64,000 nt of DNA. It comes from Streptomyces aurantiogriseus (lineage in GTDB: Bacteria; Actinomycetota; Actinomycetes; Streptomycetales; Streptomycetaceae). Each line of letters opens with the position of its first letter. The first letter of the stretch is position 1. The DNA is taken from contig NZ_BMSX01000005.1 of the NCBI RefSeq assembly GCF_014649375.1, positions 62,001-126,000 on the forward strand. Direction: 5' to 3'. The position numbers and the translations under genes are program-made. Below, one piece after another: positions 7,604 to 16,582 of the stretch. The notes under the pieces are model-generated. The model searched no databases, was not told the DNA's origin, and saw nothing but the letters and a program-made list of their open reading frames with translations.

Positions 7604-8830
7604 ATGGCATTGCAACAGGCGTGGGAGTGGGAGCGGTGGAAGGCTGTGGGGCAGCACGCCTTCTTCGCCACCGTGCTCGCCCTGTCCGTGCCGGGTGCGC
7701 TGGCCGGGGCGGACATGACGATCGGCGCGGCGCTGTCGCGGATCGGCCCGGCGGTGGGACTCGCCCTTTGGTACGCGTACTGGATCGCGCTGCGCGGCGG
7801 AGCCGATCGCCCGCCGCTGCCCTACCTCGTCGGGGCCTTGGCCGGGTGGGCGTTCATGGCCGTGGTGGACCCCGCGTTCCTCCCGGTCGCCGTGGCGGTA
7901 CTGAGCCCGTACTGGCTGCGGCGGGCCTGGTGGTCGGCCGGCGGAGTGCTGGTGCTGGGCGCCGCCTGGTCGTGGCAGAGCCTCACCACGGACGGATCCG
8001 TCGACGTACGGGAGCTCACAGGCTGCGTGCTCGGCACCGCGGTGGCCGTCACCATCACCTGCTACGTCGCCACCCTCGACCACGAGAGCCACAAGCGTCA
8101 GCGGCTCCTGGACGAGCTCACCGCCACCCAGGCAGAACGAGCCGCGGCGGAACGCCAGGCGGGCACCCTGGCCGAACGCCAGCGCCTGGCCCGTGAGGTC
8201 CACGACACGCTGACCCAGGGGTTCGCGTCCATCGCCATGCTGCTGGACGCCGCACGTGACGACCTGCCCCCCGACTCCCCTGCGGCCCGTCGCGTCGAGC
8301 AGGCCATGCGCACGGCCCGGGACAACCTCGCCGAGAGCCGCCGCCTCGTGCACGCCCTGCGCCCCGCGCCGCTGGACCGCACGCACCTGGCGGACGCGGT
8401 CCGCGAACTCACCGCCCGGCTGGCGGAGGAGACCGGCACCGAGGCCTACACGGTCGTCACCGGCCGGCCCGTCGCCCTGCCCCCCAGCACCGAGGGCGAG
8501 TTGCTGCGCGTCGTGCAGGAGGCACTGACCAACGCCCGGCGCCACGCCCGCCCGGTGAGCGTGTCGGTCACGCTCTCCTACCTCGGTGATGTCCTGGCGA
8601 TCGACATCCAGGACGACGGCACCGGTTTCGCACCCGCTTCCCGGCATACGGGCATCGGGCTGATCACCATGCGGGAGCGCATCGCCGCCTTGCACGGCAC
8701 GTTCGCGGTGGAAAGCACCCCGGGCGAGGGTACGACCGTCGCCGTCACGGTGCCGCTCCCGGCCGAGCCTCCGTCCTCCGAACCCTCAGCCGCCGTGTCG
8801 GGCACCGACCGGATGGCCCCGGCGTCATGA
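7604..8830 (+). CDS. Sensor histidine kinase (HisKA_3)
   Basis: About five hydrophobic segments occupy residues 18-160, followed by a coiled linker. The H-box is AREVHDTLTQGFASI, with the phospho-His at residue 202 counted from the ATG at 7598. A HATPase domain with EALTNARRHA and GIGLITMRERI follows. There is no clear ribosome binding site, and a TACTCT -10 lies at 7591-7596, so the mRNA may be leaderless with the ATG at 7604 as start. The gene overlaps its response regulator by ATGA. The transmembrane sensor has no recognisable ligand-binding fold. Confidence 0.9.
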   Translation: MALQQAWEWERWKAVGQHAFFATVLALSVPGALAGADMTIGAALSRIGPAVGLALWYAYWIALRGGADRPPLPYLVGALAGWAFMAVVDPAFLPVAVAVLSPYWLRRAWWSAGGVLVLGAAWSWQSLTTDGSVDVRELTGCVLGTAVAVTITCYVATLDHESHKRQRLLDELTATQAERAAAERQAGTLAERQRLAREVHDTLTQGFASIAMLLDAARDDLPPDSPAARRVEQAMRTARDNLAESRRLVHALRPAPLDRTHLADAVRELTARLAEETGTEAYTVVTGRPVALPPSTEGELLRVVQEALTNARRHARPVSVSVTLSYLGDVLAIDIQDDGTGFAPASRHTGIGLITMRERIAALHGTFAVESTPGEGTTVAVTVPLPAEPPSSEPSAAVSGTDRMAPAS

Positions 8831-9474
8831 GGGCTTCGACCGGTCCCACGATCCGGGTCCTCCTCGCCGACGACCATCCCGTGGTCCGCGACGGGCTTGC
8901 CGCCATGCTCTCCACCCAGCCCGACCTCACGGTCGTCGGCGAAGCCTCCACCGGTGCCGAGGCACTGCACCAGACCGCCTCACTCGCGCCCGACGTCGTG
9001 CTGATGGACCTGCAGATGCCCGGCATGGACGGCACCGCCGCGACCGCCGCCATCCGCGCCGCCCACCCCGAGGTGCGGGTGCTCGTCCTGACCACCTACG
9101 ACACGGACGCCGACATCACTGCCGCCGTCGACGCCGGCGCGGTCGGCTACCTGCTCAAGGACACCGGACGGCACGAGCTGTGCGAGGCCGTCCGTACCGC
9201 CGCCCGGGGAGGCGCGGCGCTGTCGCCCTCGGTGGCCGCCAAGGTCCTCGCCCATATGCGCGGCGACCAGGGCGCCGGCCTGTCCGGCAGGGAACTCGAA
9301 GTCCTGTCCGCCGTGGCCCGCGGGCAGAGCAACAAGCAGATCGCCCGCGCCCTGCGCCTGTCCGAGGCCACGGTCAAGACCCATCTGCTGCACATCTACG
9401 CCAAGCTCGACGTCGGCGACCGGACCGCCGCCGTCACCGCCGCACTGGGCCGGGGAATCATCCGCATGGACTGA
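8827..9474 (+). CDS. NarL-family response regulator
   Basis: The 215-residue protein has a receiver domain (acidic pair DD at 15-16, phospho-Asp61 in LMDLQMPG, Thr-Thr, Lys in YLLKDTG) and a C-terminal LuxR-type HTH (LSGRELEVLSAVARGQSNKQIARAL and ATVKTHL, about residues 150-200). It is coupled to the kinase at 7604. The regulon is unknown; the palindrome upstream of the kinase is a natural first candidate for autoregulation. Confidence 0.95.
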   Translation: MRASTGPTIRVLLADDHPVVRDGLAAMLSTQPDLTVVGEASTGAEALHQTASLAPDVVLMDLQMPGMDGTAATAAIRAAHPEVRVLVLTTYDTDADITAAVDAGAVGYLLKDTGRHELCEAVRTAARGGAALSPSVAAKVLAHMRGDQGAGLSGRELEVLSAVARGQSNKQIARALRLSEATVKTHLLHIYAKLDVGDRTAAVTAALGRGIIRMD

Positions 9475-9737
9475 GCGCCGGCGACGTCGTCGTGCCGGTC
9501 GCCGTTGCCGCTCCGCGAACGCCGCCTGCTGACAGGCACGTTCGCCGCCTCGGAACCGCCGGACCTGTCACTCGATCAGCACCGCGCTGTCGGCGAGCGG
9601 ACGTGCGTACCGGCTGTGCACCCGAGCCGACAGCGTCCCGCACACCGGACACGCGGCCGTTCCACGGCCGTCCGGGCCCGCACGGCCACCAACTCGCCTT
9701 CGGGCATGACGTTTTCACCGCGATACCCGCGGCCGTT
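9475..9737. other. Intergenic, nothing recognised
   Basis: This is the gap between the response regulator stop and the convergent DDN-like gene stop. No hairpin of note and no convincing reading frame is seen. Confidence 0.5.
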
Positions 9738-10103
9738 TCATGGTCGCGGTGTGTCGTTCAGCCGTACGGTGACGAGGACGCGGCCCTTGTCGCCTCGCTG
9801 GGCGACGGCATGGCCTTCTCGATCCGACCCTTCCAGCTGGAGCGATATCGGGCCCCCGTCCCCCGTGAAGTTGCGCCACCAGTTCTTGGCGTCAGGGAAG
9901 GCCACGGCGATCGTGACGATGTCGCCTTTGCGCTGGTAGGCCACCGGAGTACTGAACGTTCGTCCCGACCGCCGCCCCGTGTATGTGACGACGGTGAGAT
10001 AGCGACGGACCCACCTCCCCCACCGACGCGACGAACGGAGTCTCACGACCCAGGCGTTGAAACCGCCGATCGCTCGCCGCCTCAGTCCCCCACTGTTCCG
10101 CAT
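9738..10103 (-). CDS. Deazaflavin (F420)-dependent nitroreductase/quinone reductase family protein
   Basis: The 121-residue protein fits the DDN/FDOR-A family. It has an N-terminal basic helix, then the TGRRSG segment, the beta-strand run with VAYQRKGD, and the hallmark KNWWRNF. These small split-barrel proteins use F420H2 to reduce quinones or nitro compounds and often sit at the membrane. The gene is downstream of the NAD(P)-binding gene on the same strand but separated from it by a terminator-like hairpin, so it probably has its own promoter. Confidence 0.88.
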   Translation of the reverse strand: MRNSGGLRRRAIGGFNAWVVRLRSSRRWGRWVRRYLTVVTYTGRRSGRTFSTPVAYQRKGDIVTIAVAFPDAKNWWRNFTGDGGPISLQLEGSDREGHAVAQRGDKGRVLVTVRLNDTPRP

Positions 10104-10231
10104 GATGCCTCCCGGGCTCGATTCCCGATCATGATCCTGGTGGCCGACCGGAGCTTACAGACTGTCCCTGACCCAATAACCGCTCCCAGGTGCCGTCCGC
10201 CGACCCACAGCCGGCGCCGGCGTCCAAGGCA

Positions 10232-10263
10232 GCGATCGGAGGACATGGTCGTCCTCCGATCGC
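10232..10263 (-). terminator. Perfect 13-bp stem-loop
   Basis: Arms 10232-10244 and 10251-10263 are exact complements around a 6-base loop. It lies just past the stop of the NAD(P)-binding gene (10292) and upstream of the DDN-like gene, as expected for a terminator. Confidence 0.7.
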
Positions 10264-10291
10264 AGACATGACGGGCGCGGGGTGTTCATCC

Positions 10292-10948
10292 TCATGCGTT
10301 CCAGACGACCGGCGCCTTGTGGCTCCACGTGCCCTGCTCGACGGTGTCCAGGAGGAAGCCGGCGAGGTCGGCGCGGTTGATCCGCGTGCCCGGCTTGTCG
10401 GTCCCGGCCTCGGCGGCCCGCACCGGGGTGACGACGGGCTTGTCGGCGAGCAAGACCGCCCGGACGAGGGTCCAGTCGGTGTCGGAGGCGCGCACGGCCT
10501 CGTCCACGCCGTCGTGGTCGTCGAAGGTGGCCTTGAGGTTGGAGAGCTTGACGAGGGCCTTGAAGGCCGGGTTGACCGAGGCCCGGCCGTCTCCGGTGTT
10601 CTGCGTGGAGGTGAGGACGATCCGGCGGATGTTCTGCTCGCCCATCACGGTCAGGGTGTTGCGGGTGGCGTCGGTCATGAACATGGGTGGGCTGACGGAC
10701 TTGGCCCAGGGGTTGTCGGATGCACGGGAGTTGTTGAGCGCGCTGATCACCGCCTCGCTGCCCTGGGCGGCCTTGCGGATGTCGTCGATGTTCGAGGGCG
10801 TGCCCTGGATCAGCTCGACGCCGACCGGAGCCTGGACGGTGTCGGGGTTGCGCACCAGCGCGCGGACCCGGTGGCCGCGTGCGGCGGCCTGAGTGAGCAC
10901 ATGGATTCCGGTGCGGCCACTGCCGCCGAGGATGAGCAGGTTGGTCAT
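10292..10948 (-). CDS. NAD(P)-binding protein, atypical SDR (NmrA/BVR-B-like)
   Basis: The Rossmann motif LGGSGRTGIHV occupies the first ~20 residues, followed by RALVRNP, a typical NADP-phosphate-binding turn. No Tyr-x-x-x-Lys is seen, so this is an atypical SDR that may act as a redox sensor or a flavin/quinone reductase. I chose the ATG at 10948 (AGG eight bases upstream) over the GTG at 10957. It lies directly downstream of a broken MMPL transporter gene on the same strand and may once have been in that operon. Confidence 0.85.
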   Translation of the reverse strand: MTNLLILGGSGRTGIHVLTQAAARGHRVRALVRNPDTVQAPVGVELIQGTPSNIDDIRKAAQGSEAVISALNNSRASDNPWAKSVSPPMFMTDATRNTLTVMGEQNIRRIVLTSTQNTGDGRASVNPAFKALVKLSNLKATFDDHDGVDEAVRASDTDWTLVRAVLLADKPVVTPVRAAEAGTDKPGTRINRADLAGFLLDTVEQGTWSHKAPVVWNA

Positions 10949-11082
10949 AACACTCACCTAGGTAGGGGTCAGACGACGGACGTGGCTTGGGCGGTCGCGG
11001 GACGGGAGCGGTCGCGCTGCGGCCTGATGGAGGAGGTTGATGAACACAAGTGCCTTGTCCACCTCGCTGTGCGGAACGGTCT

Positions 11083-12245
11083 TCAGGGGCGGGTGGATGG
11101 CTCGGGTTCCGGGGTGGGGCTGTCCGGCGAAGGGGCCGGGAGGGGTTCGTCGGGCGGGTCGACGGGGAGGTGGGGCATCCTGCGGTCCAGCCAGGCCGGG
11201 AGCCACCGGTTGGCCTTGCCGAACAGGTGCATGGATGCCGGGACCAGGATGGTGCGCAGGACGAAGGCGTCCAGGGCGACCGCGGCAGACAGGCCGATAC
11301 CGAACTCGGCGATCGTGCGCTGGCCGCCGAAGACGAAGGCGATGAAGACGCAGACCATGATGGCGGAGGCGGCGGTGATGACCCGCGCCGTCTCCACCTG
11401 GCCGACGCGCACCGCTCGGGCGTTGTCTTTGGTCTGCACCCATTCCTCGTGCATCCGGCTGACCAGGAACACCTGGTAGTCCATAGCCAGGCCGAACAGG
11501 ATGGAGATCATCATCACGGGGAGGAAGGCTTCCACCGGACCCGCCCTGCCGAGCCCCAGCCCCACTGGAACACCGCGATCAGGATGCCGAAAGAGGCTCC
11601 GGCGGCCAGCAGGTTCATCACCGCCGCGACGGCCGGGATCAGCAGGCTGCGGAAAGCGAGCATGAGCAGCAGCCCGCCGAGGATGACGATCACCGCGATG
11701 AACAGCGGCAGCTTGCCGGTGAGCACGGTCGCGAAGTCGTCGAATATGGCGGTCGGTCCGCCGACGTGGACCTTCAGCGCGGTGCCCTTCTCGGCTGCGG
11801 GGATCACCTCGTCGCGCAGGCGGTCGATCAGGTCGGAGGTCTCCTCGTCCTGGGGGGAGGTGGTGGGGACGACCTGGACGATGCCCACCGTGGAGCCGGG
11901 CCGGATGGGCATCGCGTTGACGCTCGCCACCCCTTCGACGTTCTCCAGCCGGGCGGACAGTTCCGTCAGGGCGGCCTTGTCCGCGGCCGAGGGGGCCTCG
12001 GCGACCAGCTGCAGCGGCCCGTTGAAGCCGGGGCCGAACCCGTCGGCCAGCAGGTCGTAGGCCTTGCGGGTGGTGGTGGACGCCGGGTTGTTGCCCGCGT
12101 CGGACGACCCCAGGCGCAGGGAGAACACGGGAAGGGTGAGGGTGACCATCACCACCAGTGCGACCAGGGACAGCACTCGCGGGCGCCGCTCGACCAGAGC
12201 GGCCCAGCGGACCCAGGGGCCGGACGTGGCGGCGCCCAACACAGC
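11083..12245 (-). pseudogene. MMPL-family transporter, N-terminally deleted and frameshifted
   Basis: Two minus-strand frames together give the C-terminal half of an actinobacterial MMPL/RND transporter. Upstream of about 11560 the frame reads GPWVRWAALVERRPRV and then the membrane stretch before the periplasmic loop. Downstream it reads GPVEAFLPVMMISILFG, LAMDYQVFLVSR and the final helices. A -1-type shift in the GGGGCTGGGGCTCGG stretch near 11545-11560 separates them. The first ~300 residues are missing: homology stops near 12240, where the C-terminus of a MarR gene begins on the other strand. It is not expected to make a working transporter. Confidence 0.85.
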
Positions 12246-12374
12246 CTCTCCCTCGCCGAGGCACGCCTGCTCGCCGACCTCGACGAGGACGACGCCCGCC
12301 AACTCCGCCATCTCCTCATGCGGGTGGCCCAGACGGCTCAGCGCGAGGCGCTCGCCCCCGAGAGCGACTGCTGA
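12240..12374 (+). pseudogene. C-terminal fragment of a MarR-family regulator
   Basis: The plus-strand frame ending with TGA at 12374 reads LSLAEARLLADLDEDDARQL and RHLLMRVAQTAQ, the dimerisation-helix ending of MarR proteins. The winged-helix part is absent. It abuts the truncated MMPL gene, which runs the other way, so one deletion appears to have removed the 5' ends of a divergent MarR/MMPL pair. Confidence 0.65.
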
Positions 12375-12682
12375 GCAGACCCGAGGCCCCGCGCGGAGTG
12401 TCGCCAGGTCAACTCCCGCCATGCGGCGACCTTGCCCGACGCGTTCCGGTGAGCCGGGCGTCGGCCACACCGCAGGGGCAGGGCCTCCGCATCGCGCCCG
12501 GCTGACCTGCCGTCAGCGCCACGGGCGGCCGCGAGCCGCGCCGATGCGCCGGTGGCGTGGCCGTACTTCAGCGACCCGGCACGACGCGGCAGGTCGTCCC
12601 AGTGGCCGGCGAGCAGGTCCCCGGAAGGGGCGGGGCGTCGAGATCGAGCAGCAGCGCACGTGCGCGCTCGACGAGGTCACGA
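12375..12682. other. Intergenic, no gene recognised
   Basis: The region between the MarR remnant and the IclR gene has several long GC-biased frames but no recognisable domain or ribosome binding site. It may contain further decayed sequence. Confidence 0.5.
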
Positions 12683-13474
12683 TCACCTGGTTCGCCGAGC
12701 TCGTGATCCGTGCGCGAAGAGCCGATTCTGGATGTGGCCGACCGCGCGTCCCACGGCGTCGGCCACGTCCCGCACCCGGGCCGTCGGCATGCGACTGATC
12801 GGTGCCGCGACGCCGACGCTGCCGGCCGGCTGCCCGAACAGGTCGAGGATCGGCATCCCCACCGCGGCGACGCCCGGAGTGATCTGGTCCTCGATGTAGG
12901 CGAAGCCCTGGCGTCGGGTCTGGGCGATGAGCTCGTCGAGGGTCTGTTCGGTGATCCCCCAGTCGTGCTCGAGCGGCTCCACGACGTCGCTCAGCACGTC
13001 GTCGCGTTCCGGTTGCTCGATGGCCGCGAGGATGGCGAGACCGGCGGCGCCCACACCGAGCGGACGGCGGCTGCCGATGCGCAGGGTGACGACCTGAATG
13101 GGCGCCGGGCCGCTTTCGACTTCCAGACAGACGGCCTCCGACCCGCTGCGCATCATGAGGAAGACGGTGTCACCCAATTCGGTCGCGAGCGTGACCAGGG
13201 CAGGGCGGCTACGGCTCCGGATGTCGAACTGCTGGGCGGCGGCGACACCGAGCTCGAAGGCGAGCGGTCCGAGCGAGTACATGCCGTCGGGTGCGTCCTG
13301 GCGCACCAGATGAGCTTCGCGGAGCTGGCTCAGGACTCGGTGGGCGGACGAGTGGGGCAGGCCGCATCTCTCGGCGATCTGGGTCAGCGCGAGACCGCCG
13401 GGCCCGGCGCTCGCGAGAGCCTTCAGTACGACGACTCCACGCTTGAGCGAGCCCACGGCTCCTGTCTGCGGCAT
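12683..13474 (-). CDS. IclR-family transcriptional regulator
   Basis: The 263-residue protein has the IclR winged HTH at residues 10-65 (LTQIAERCGLPHSSAHRVL) and an effector domain with the conserved late segment (GQPAGSVGVAAPISRM) near residue 230. IclR proteins commonly govern aromatic-acid operons and respond to pathway intermediates. The gene is divergent from the FAH/hydroxylase/CoA-transferase/hmgA run that starts at 13655, so it is the likely regulator of the homogentisate block. A TTTCCG-n5-CGGAAA repeat sits in the shared promoter region. Confidence 0.93.
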   Translation of the reverse strand: MPQTGAVGSLKRGVVVLKALASAGPGGLALTQIAERCGLPHSSAHRVLSQLREAHLVRQDAPDGMYSLGPLAFELGVAAAQQFDIRSRSRPALVTLATELGDTVFLMMRSGSEAVCLEVESGPAPIQVVTLRIGSRRPLGVGAAGLAILAAIEQPERDDVLSDVVEPLEHDWGITEQTLDELIAQTRRQGFAYIEDQITPGVAAVGMPILDLFGQPAGSVGVAAPISRMPTARVRDVADAVGRAVGHIQNRLFAHGSRARRTR

Positions 13475-13564
13475 GGTCCGGATAGTGGATCCCTTGGACC
13501 TCCGAAGTCAAGAGCAGCCCATGCAACAGCCCAGTGGCCGCACGAAAGAGGAGGGAGAACCGTC

Positions 13565-13581
13565 TTTCCGATAAACGGAAA
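13565..13581. promoter_or_regulatory. Inverted repeat TTTCCG-n5-CGGAAA, candidate IclR operator
   Basis: Arms 13565-13570 and 13576-13581 are exact complements spaced by five bases, between the divergent IclR gene (start 13474) and the FAH gene (start 13655). The size and pseudo-palindromic form fit IclR-family operators. The link is inferred from position. Confidence 0.55.
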
Positions 13582-13654
13582 CCTCTCCTGACAGCTGTGC
13601 GGACGGTCTCTTCAATGGGTGACGCAAAGCCGACCGACTGGGAAGGACCGCACA

Positions 13655-14665
13655 GTGAAGCTGGGCAGTTTGGTTGAAGGAGGCCGTGACGGCACTCTCG
13701 TCGTCCTCGATCGCACACTGACCCGTGCCGTGCCGGCGACCGGGATCGCGTCGACGCTCCAGGCCGCGCTCGAGAACTGGACCGAGGTGGAGGAGCCGCT
13801 GCGGAAACTGAGCGAGGCCCTCGACGGGGACGGCGTGACCGGCGCCCTGCGCGTCGACGACCTCGAGATGGCGAGTCCGCTTCCCAGGAGCCACCAGTTC
13901 CTCGACGGCTCCGGCTACCTCGACCACATGCGCAAGGCGCGAGCGGCTCGAGGGGCGGAAATGCCGCCGAACTGGGAGACGGAGCCCCTGATGTACCAGG
14001 GCCTGTCCGACCGTTTCCTCAAGGCCCGGGACGAGATGGTGATCCCCGACGAGGAGCTCGGTCTCGACTACGAGGCCGAGATCGCGGTCGTGCTCGACGA
14101 CGTTCCGATGGGCACCCCCGTCGAGCAGGCGGGGGCCCACATCAAGCTGTTCGTCCTGCTCAACGACTACACGCTGCGGACCCTGACGCAGACCGAGCTT
14201 CCCAAGGGCTTCGGATTCCTCCAGGCGAAGCCGACCAGCGGCTTCGCCCTCGCGGCGGTGACCCCCGACGAGCTCGGCAGCCGGTGGGACGGTGAGCGCG
14301 TCCACCTCCGGGTGCGGACCAGCCGCAACGGATCGATCGTCGGCGAACCCGACTCGGGCACCGGCATGTACTTCACGTACCCGCAGTTCATCGCCCACGC
14401 CGCTCGTACGCGAGACCTCGCCGCCGGCACCATCCTCGGCGCGGGCGCGGTCTCCAACGAGGGCGCCGAGAGCGGGCACGGATGTCTCGCCGAGGTGCGC
14501 ATCTGGGAGACCTCGACCTACGGCGCCGTACGCACCCCCTGGCTCCGTCATGGCGACGTGCTCGAAATGGAGGCCTTCTCCGACGGAGAGTCGGTCTTCG
14601 GCCCGCTCGAGCACCGCATCACGGCGATGAACAAGACGGGCGAGCCTGCGGGCGAGCGGCGATGA
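13655..14665 (+). CDS. Fumarylacetoacetate hydrolase family protein (homogentisate block)
   Basis: This 336-residue FAH-fold protein has the metal-binding acidic cluster DYEAE (Asp138, Glu140, Glu142) and the C-terminal GxxxSNEGxExGxG region. In this context the likely reaction is hydrolysis of fumarylacetoacetate, or directly of maleylacetoacetate, to fumarate (or maleate) plus acetoacetate. I chose the GTG at 13655 because GGAAGGA sits seven bases upstream; the longer frame from 13619 has no such site. It starts the run that ends with hmgA and overlaps the hydroxylase gene by ATGA. No maleylacetoacetate isomerase gene is visible in the window. Confidence 0.85.
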   Translation: MKLGSLVEGGRDGTLVVLDRTLTRAVPATGIASTLQAALENWTEVEEPLRKLSEALDGDGVTGALRVDDLEMASPLPRSHQFLDGSGYLDHMRKARAARGAEMPPNWETEPLMYQGLSDRFLKARDEMVIPDEELGLDYEAEIAVVLDDVPMGTPVEQAGAHIKLFVLLNDYTLRTLTQTELPKGFGFLQAKPTSGFALAAVTPDELGSRWDGERVHLRVRTSRNGSIVGEPDSGTGMYFTYPQFIAHAARTRDLAAGTILGAGAVSNEGAESGHGCLAEVRIWETSTYGAVRTPWLRHGDVLEMEAFSDGESVFGPLEHRITAMNKTGEPAGERR

Positions 14666-16287
14666 AGCGGTACGACGCGGTGATCGCGGGCATGGGCCCG
14701 ACCGGGGTCACTCTCGCCCATCTCCTCGCTCGCAGAGGGTGGAGCGTCCTGATCGTGGACCCCGCGCACGAGGTGTATCCGCTGCCCCGGGCGATCACCG
14801 CCGATCACGAGGTGATGAGAACCTTCCAGGCCATCGGCATCGCCGATGAGGTCGCACGCGAGAGCATCCCTCATCCGGGATCGGACTATCTCGGCGTCGA
14901 CGGCCGACTCATCAAGACGTTCTACCCGGCTCCGCCTCCGAACCCGCTGGGTTGGGAAGCGAACTTCCTCTTCTACCAGCCCTGGCTCGAATCCCGGTTG
15001 AGGCGGGAGCTGGAGCGCTACGGGAACGTCGAACAGCGACCGGGGACCTCGCTCGTCGACGCGGCCGAGAACGCGGACTCGGTCGTGGTCGTCCTTGAGC
15101 ACGACGGAGAGACGGAACGCGTCGAGGCGGAGTTCCTGGTCGGTTGCGACGGCGCGAGGAGCCGGACCCGCTCACTCGTCGAGCCCACGATCACCGACCT
15201 CGATTTCGACGAGTGGTGGGTGATCGTCGACGCCAACCTCGTCGCCGACACCGACCTTCCCTCCAGGGCCACGCAGTACTGTCAGCCCTCCCGGCCGGGC
15301 TCCTTCATCATCGGACCGGGCTCGCTCCGGCGCTGGGAGATCAAGGTGCTTCCGTCGGAAGACCCCCAGGACTTCAAAGACGATGCCGTGCTGAGAAGGG
15401 TCCTGTCCCATTTCGTCGATGTCGACGCTGTCGAGATCGCCCGGGTCGCCGTCTACCGGTTCCACGCCCTGGTCGCCGACAACTGGCGACGCGGACGCAT
15501 CCTGCTCGCCGGCGACGCGGCTCATCAGATGCCGCCCTTCCTCGGGCAGGGCATGTGCTCCGGAATCCGGGATGCCGCCGGACTCGCCTGGAAACTCGAC
15601 GCCGTCGCCAAGCGCGGCTGGCCTGAAGACGTGTTGGACACCTACGAGGCCGAAATGCGTCCGCACGTGCGCGAGGTCGTCGGGCTCGCGAAGGAGTTCG
15701 GCAAGATCATCGGCGAGCTCGATCCGGACCGCGCGAGGGCTCGGGACGCCCGGCTCCGCGAGGCACGCCGACTGCGTCCGGACCCCACCCGGCAGCAGGT
15801 CATACCGCCGCTGTCGGCAGGGCTGATCGCGTCGCCGCCGAACGTGGCGGCGGGCACCCAGTTCCCTCAGCCGTGGGTGAGGGACGCGGGCGGTGACCGG
15901 GTCCGCCTCGACGAGGTACTGGGCGACTGGTTCGCCGTCGTGAGCATCGAGAACGACGACGAATCCCGGGCCTGCGCAGGCGACGGCACCGGACGGTTCT
16001 TCGAGAGCGCGTGCCGAGCACTCGGTGCCCGGCACGTAGCTGTCAGGAGATCGACCGGTGGCGAGAACGGCCGTACGGCGACCGGGACGGCGGACGCGGA
16101 GGTGGTCGACCTCGACGGCACCCTCGTGGACTGGGCCTCCCAGCTGGGGATCTCCTGGGCGGTCGTCCGGCCGGACCGTTACGTCTATGGCACGGCCACC
16201 TCTCAAGGCGCGGTCCTCGGGCTCGTGGAGGAGCTGTGCCTGCGGGGAGAGGTGCTCGCGTCCGAGCCGGTCGTCGAACGGCACTGA
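14662..16287 (+). CDS. FAD-dependent aromatic hydroxylase (MhpA/PheA-like, group A)
   Basis: The 541-residue protein has the dinucleotide motif GMGPTGVTLAHLLARRG at the N-terminus, the DG motif (GCDGARSRTR) near residue 165, the second FAD motif GRILLAGDAAHQMPPFLGQG near residue 280, and a thioredoxin-like C-terminal domain. These single-component NAD(P)H-dependent hydroxylases attack phenolic acids ortho or para to the OH. Next to hmgA, a plausible job is making homogentisate from a hydroxyphenylacetate such as the 3-isomer; that substrate is inference. It is translationally coupled to the FAH gene upstream. Confidence 0.88.
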   Translation: MKRYDAVIAGMGPTGVTLAHLLARRGWSVLIVDPAHEVYPLPRAITADHEVMRTFQAIGIADEVARESIPHPGSDYLGVDGRLIKTFYPAPPPNPLGWEANFLFYQPWLESRLRRELERYGNVEQRPGTSLVDAAENADSVVVVLEHDGETERVEAEFLVGCDGARSRTRSLVEPTITDLDFDEWWVIVDANLVADTDLPSRATQYCQPSRPGSFIIGPGSLRRWEIKVLPSEDPQDFKDDAVLRRVLSHFVDVDAVEIARVAVYRFHALVADNWRRGRILLAGDAAHQMPPFLGQGMCSGIRDAAGLAWKLDAVAKRGWPEDVLDTYEAEMRPHVREVVGLAKEFGKIIGELDPDRARARDARLREARRLRPDPTRQQVIPPLSAGLIASPPNVAAGTQFPQPWVRDAGGDRVRLDEVLGDWFAVVSIENDDESRACAGDGTGRFFESACRALGARHVAVRRSTGGENGRTATGTADAEVVDLDGTLVDWASQLGISWAVVRPDRYVYGTATSQGAVLGLVEELCLRGEVLASEPVVERH

Positions 16288-16446
16288 GGCGCTCCGCTGG
16301 ATGAACGGTGACAAACCCGCGGGCCGGTGGGGGCTGGTCGCTTCCCCACTCTCGGCTCCTCCCCCACTCTCGGCTTCGCTCGAGCGGGGGGACCCCCATG
16401 AGCGGGGGGGACCCCCATCGCGGCGGAGCCGCATATCGATACAGCC

Positions 16447-16468
16447 CCGCGCCCCTTACGGGGCGCGG
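16447..16468 (+). terminator. 9-bp GC stem-loop after the hydroxylase gene
   Basis: Stem CCGCGCCCC pairs with GGGGCGCGG around TTAC. It is preceded at 16345-16425 by short repeated phrases (CCCCACTCTCGGCT twice, a GGGGGGACCCCCAT-type phrase twice) of the kind that decorate many Streptomyces intergenic regions. It would separate the FAH/hydroxylase pair from the scoA-hmgA run. Confidence 0.7.
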
Positions 16469-16582
16469 TACCGCGCCGGACTTCGCCAGAACCGCTGAGA
16501 CGTCTCCCCCTTCGCCCAAGCCGATCCTCAACTCCCCGTCCCCTCCCGCTCTGCCGACGAACCGGCCGTGAAAGGAACCGAC

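Noticed and set aside
16330..16440. Short direct repeats with long G and C runs, considered as a CRISPR-like or mobile repeat
   Set aside because: There are only two imperfect copies with no spacers and no cas genes. The phrases match the common Streptomyces intergenic decoration before terminators.
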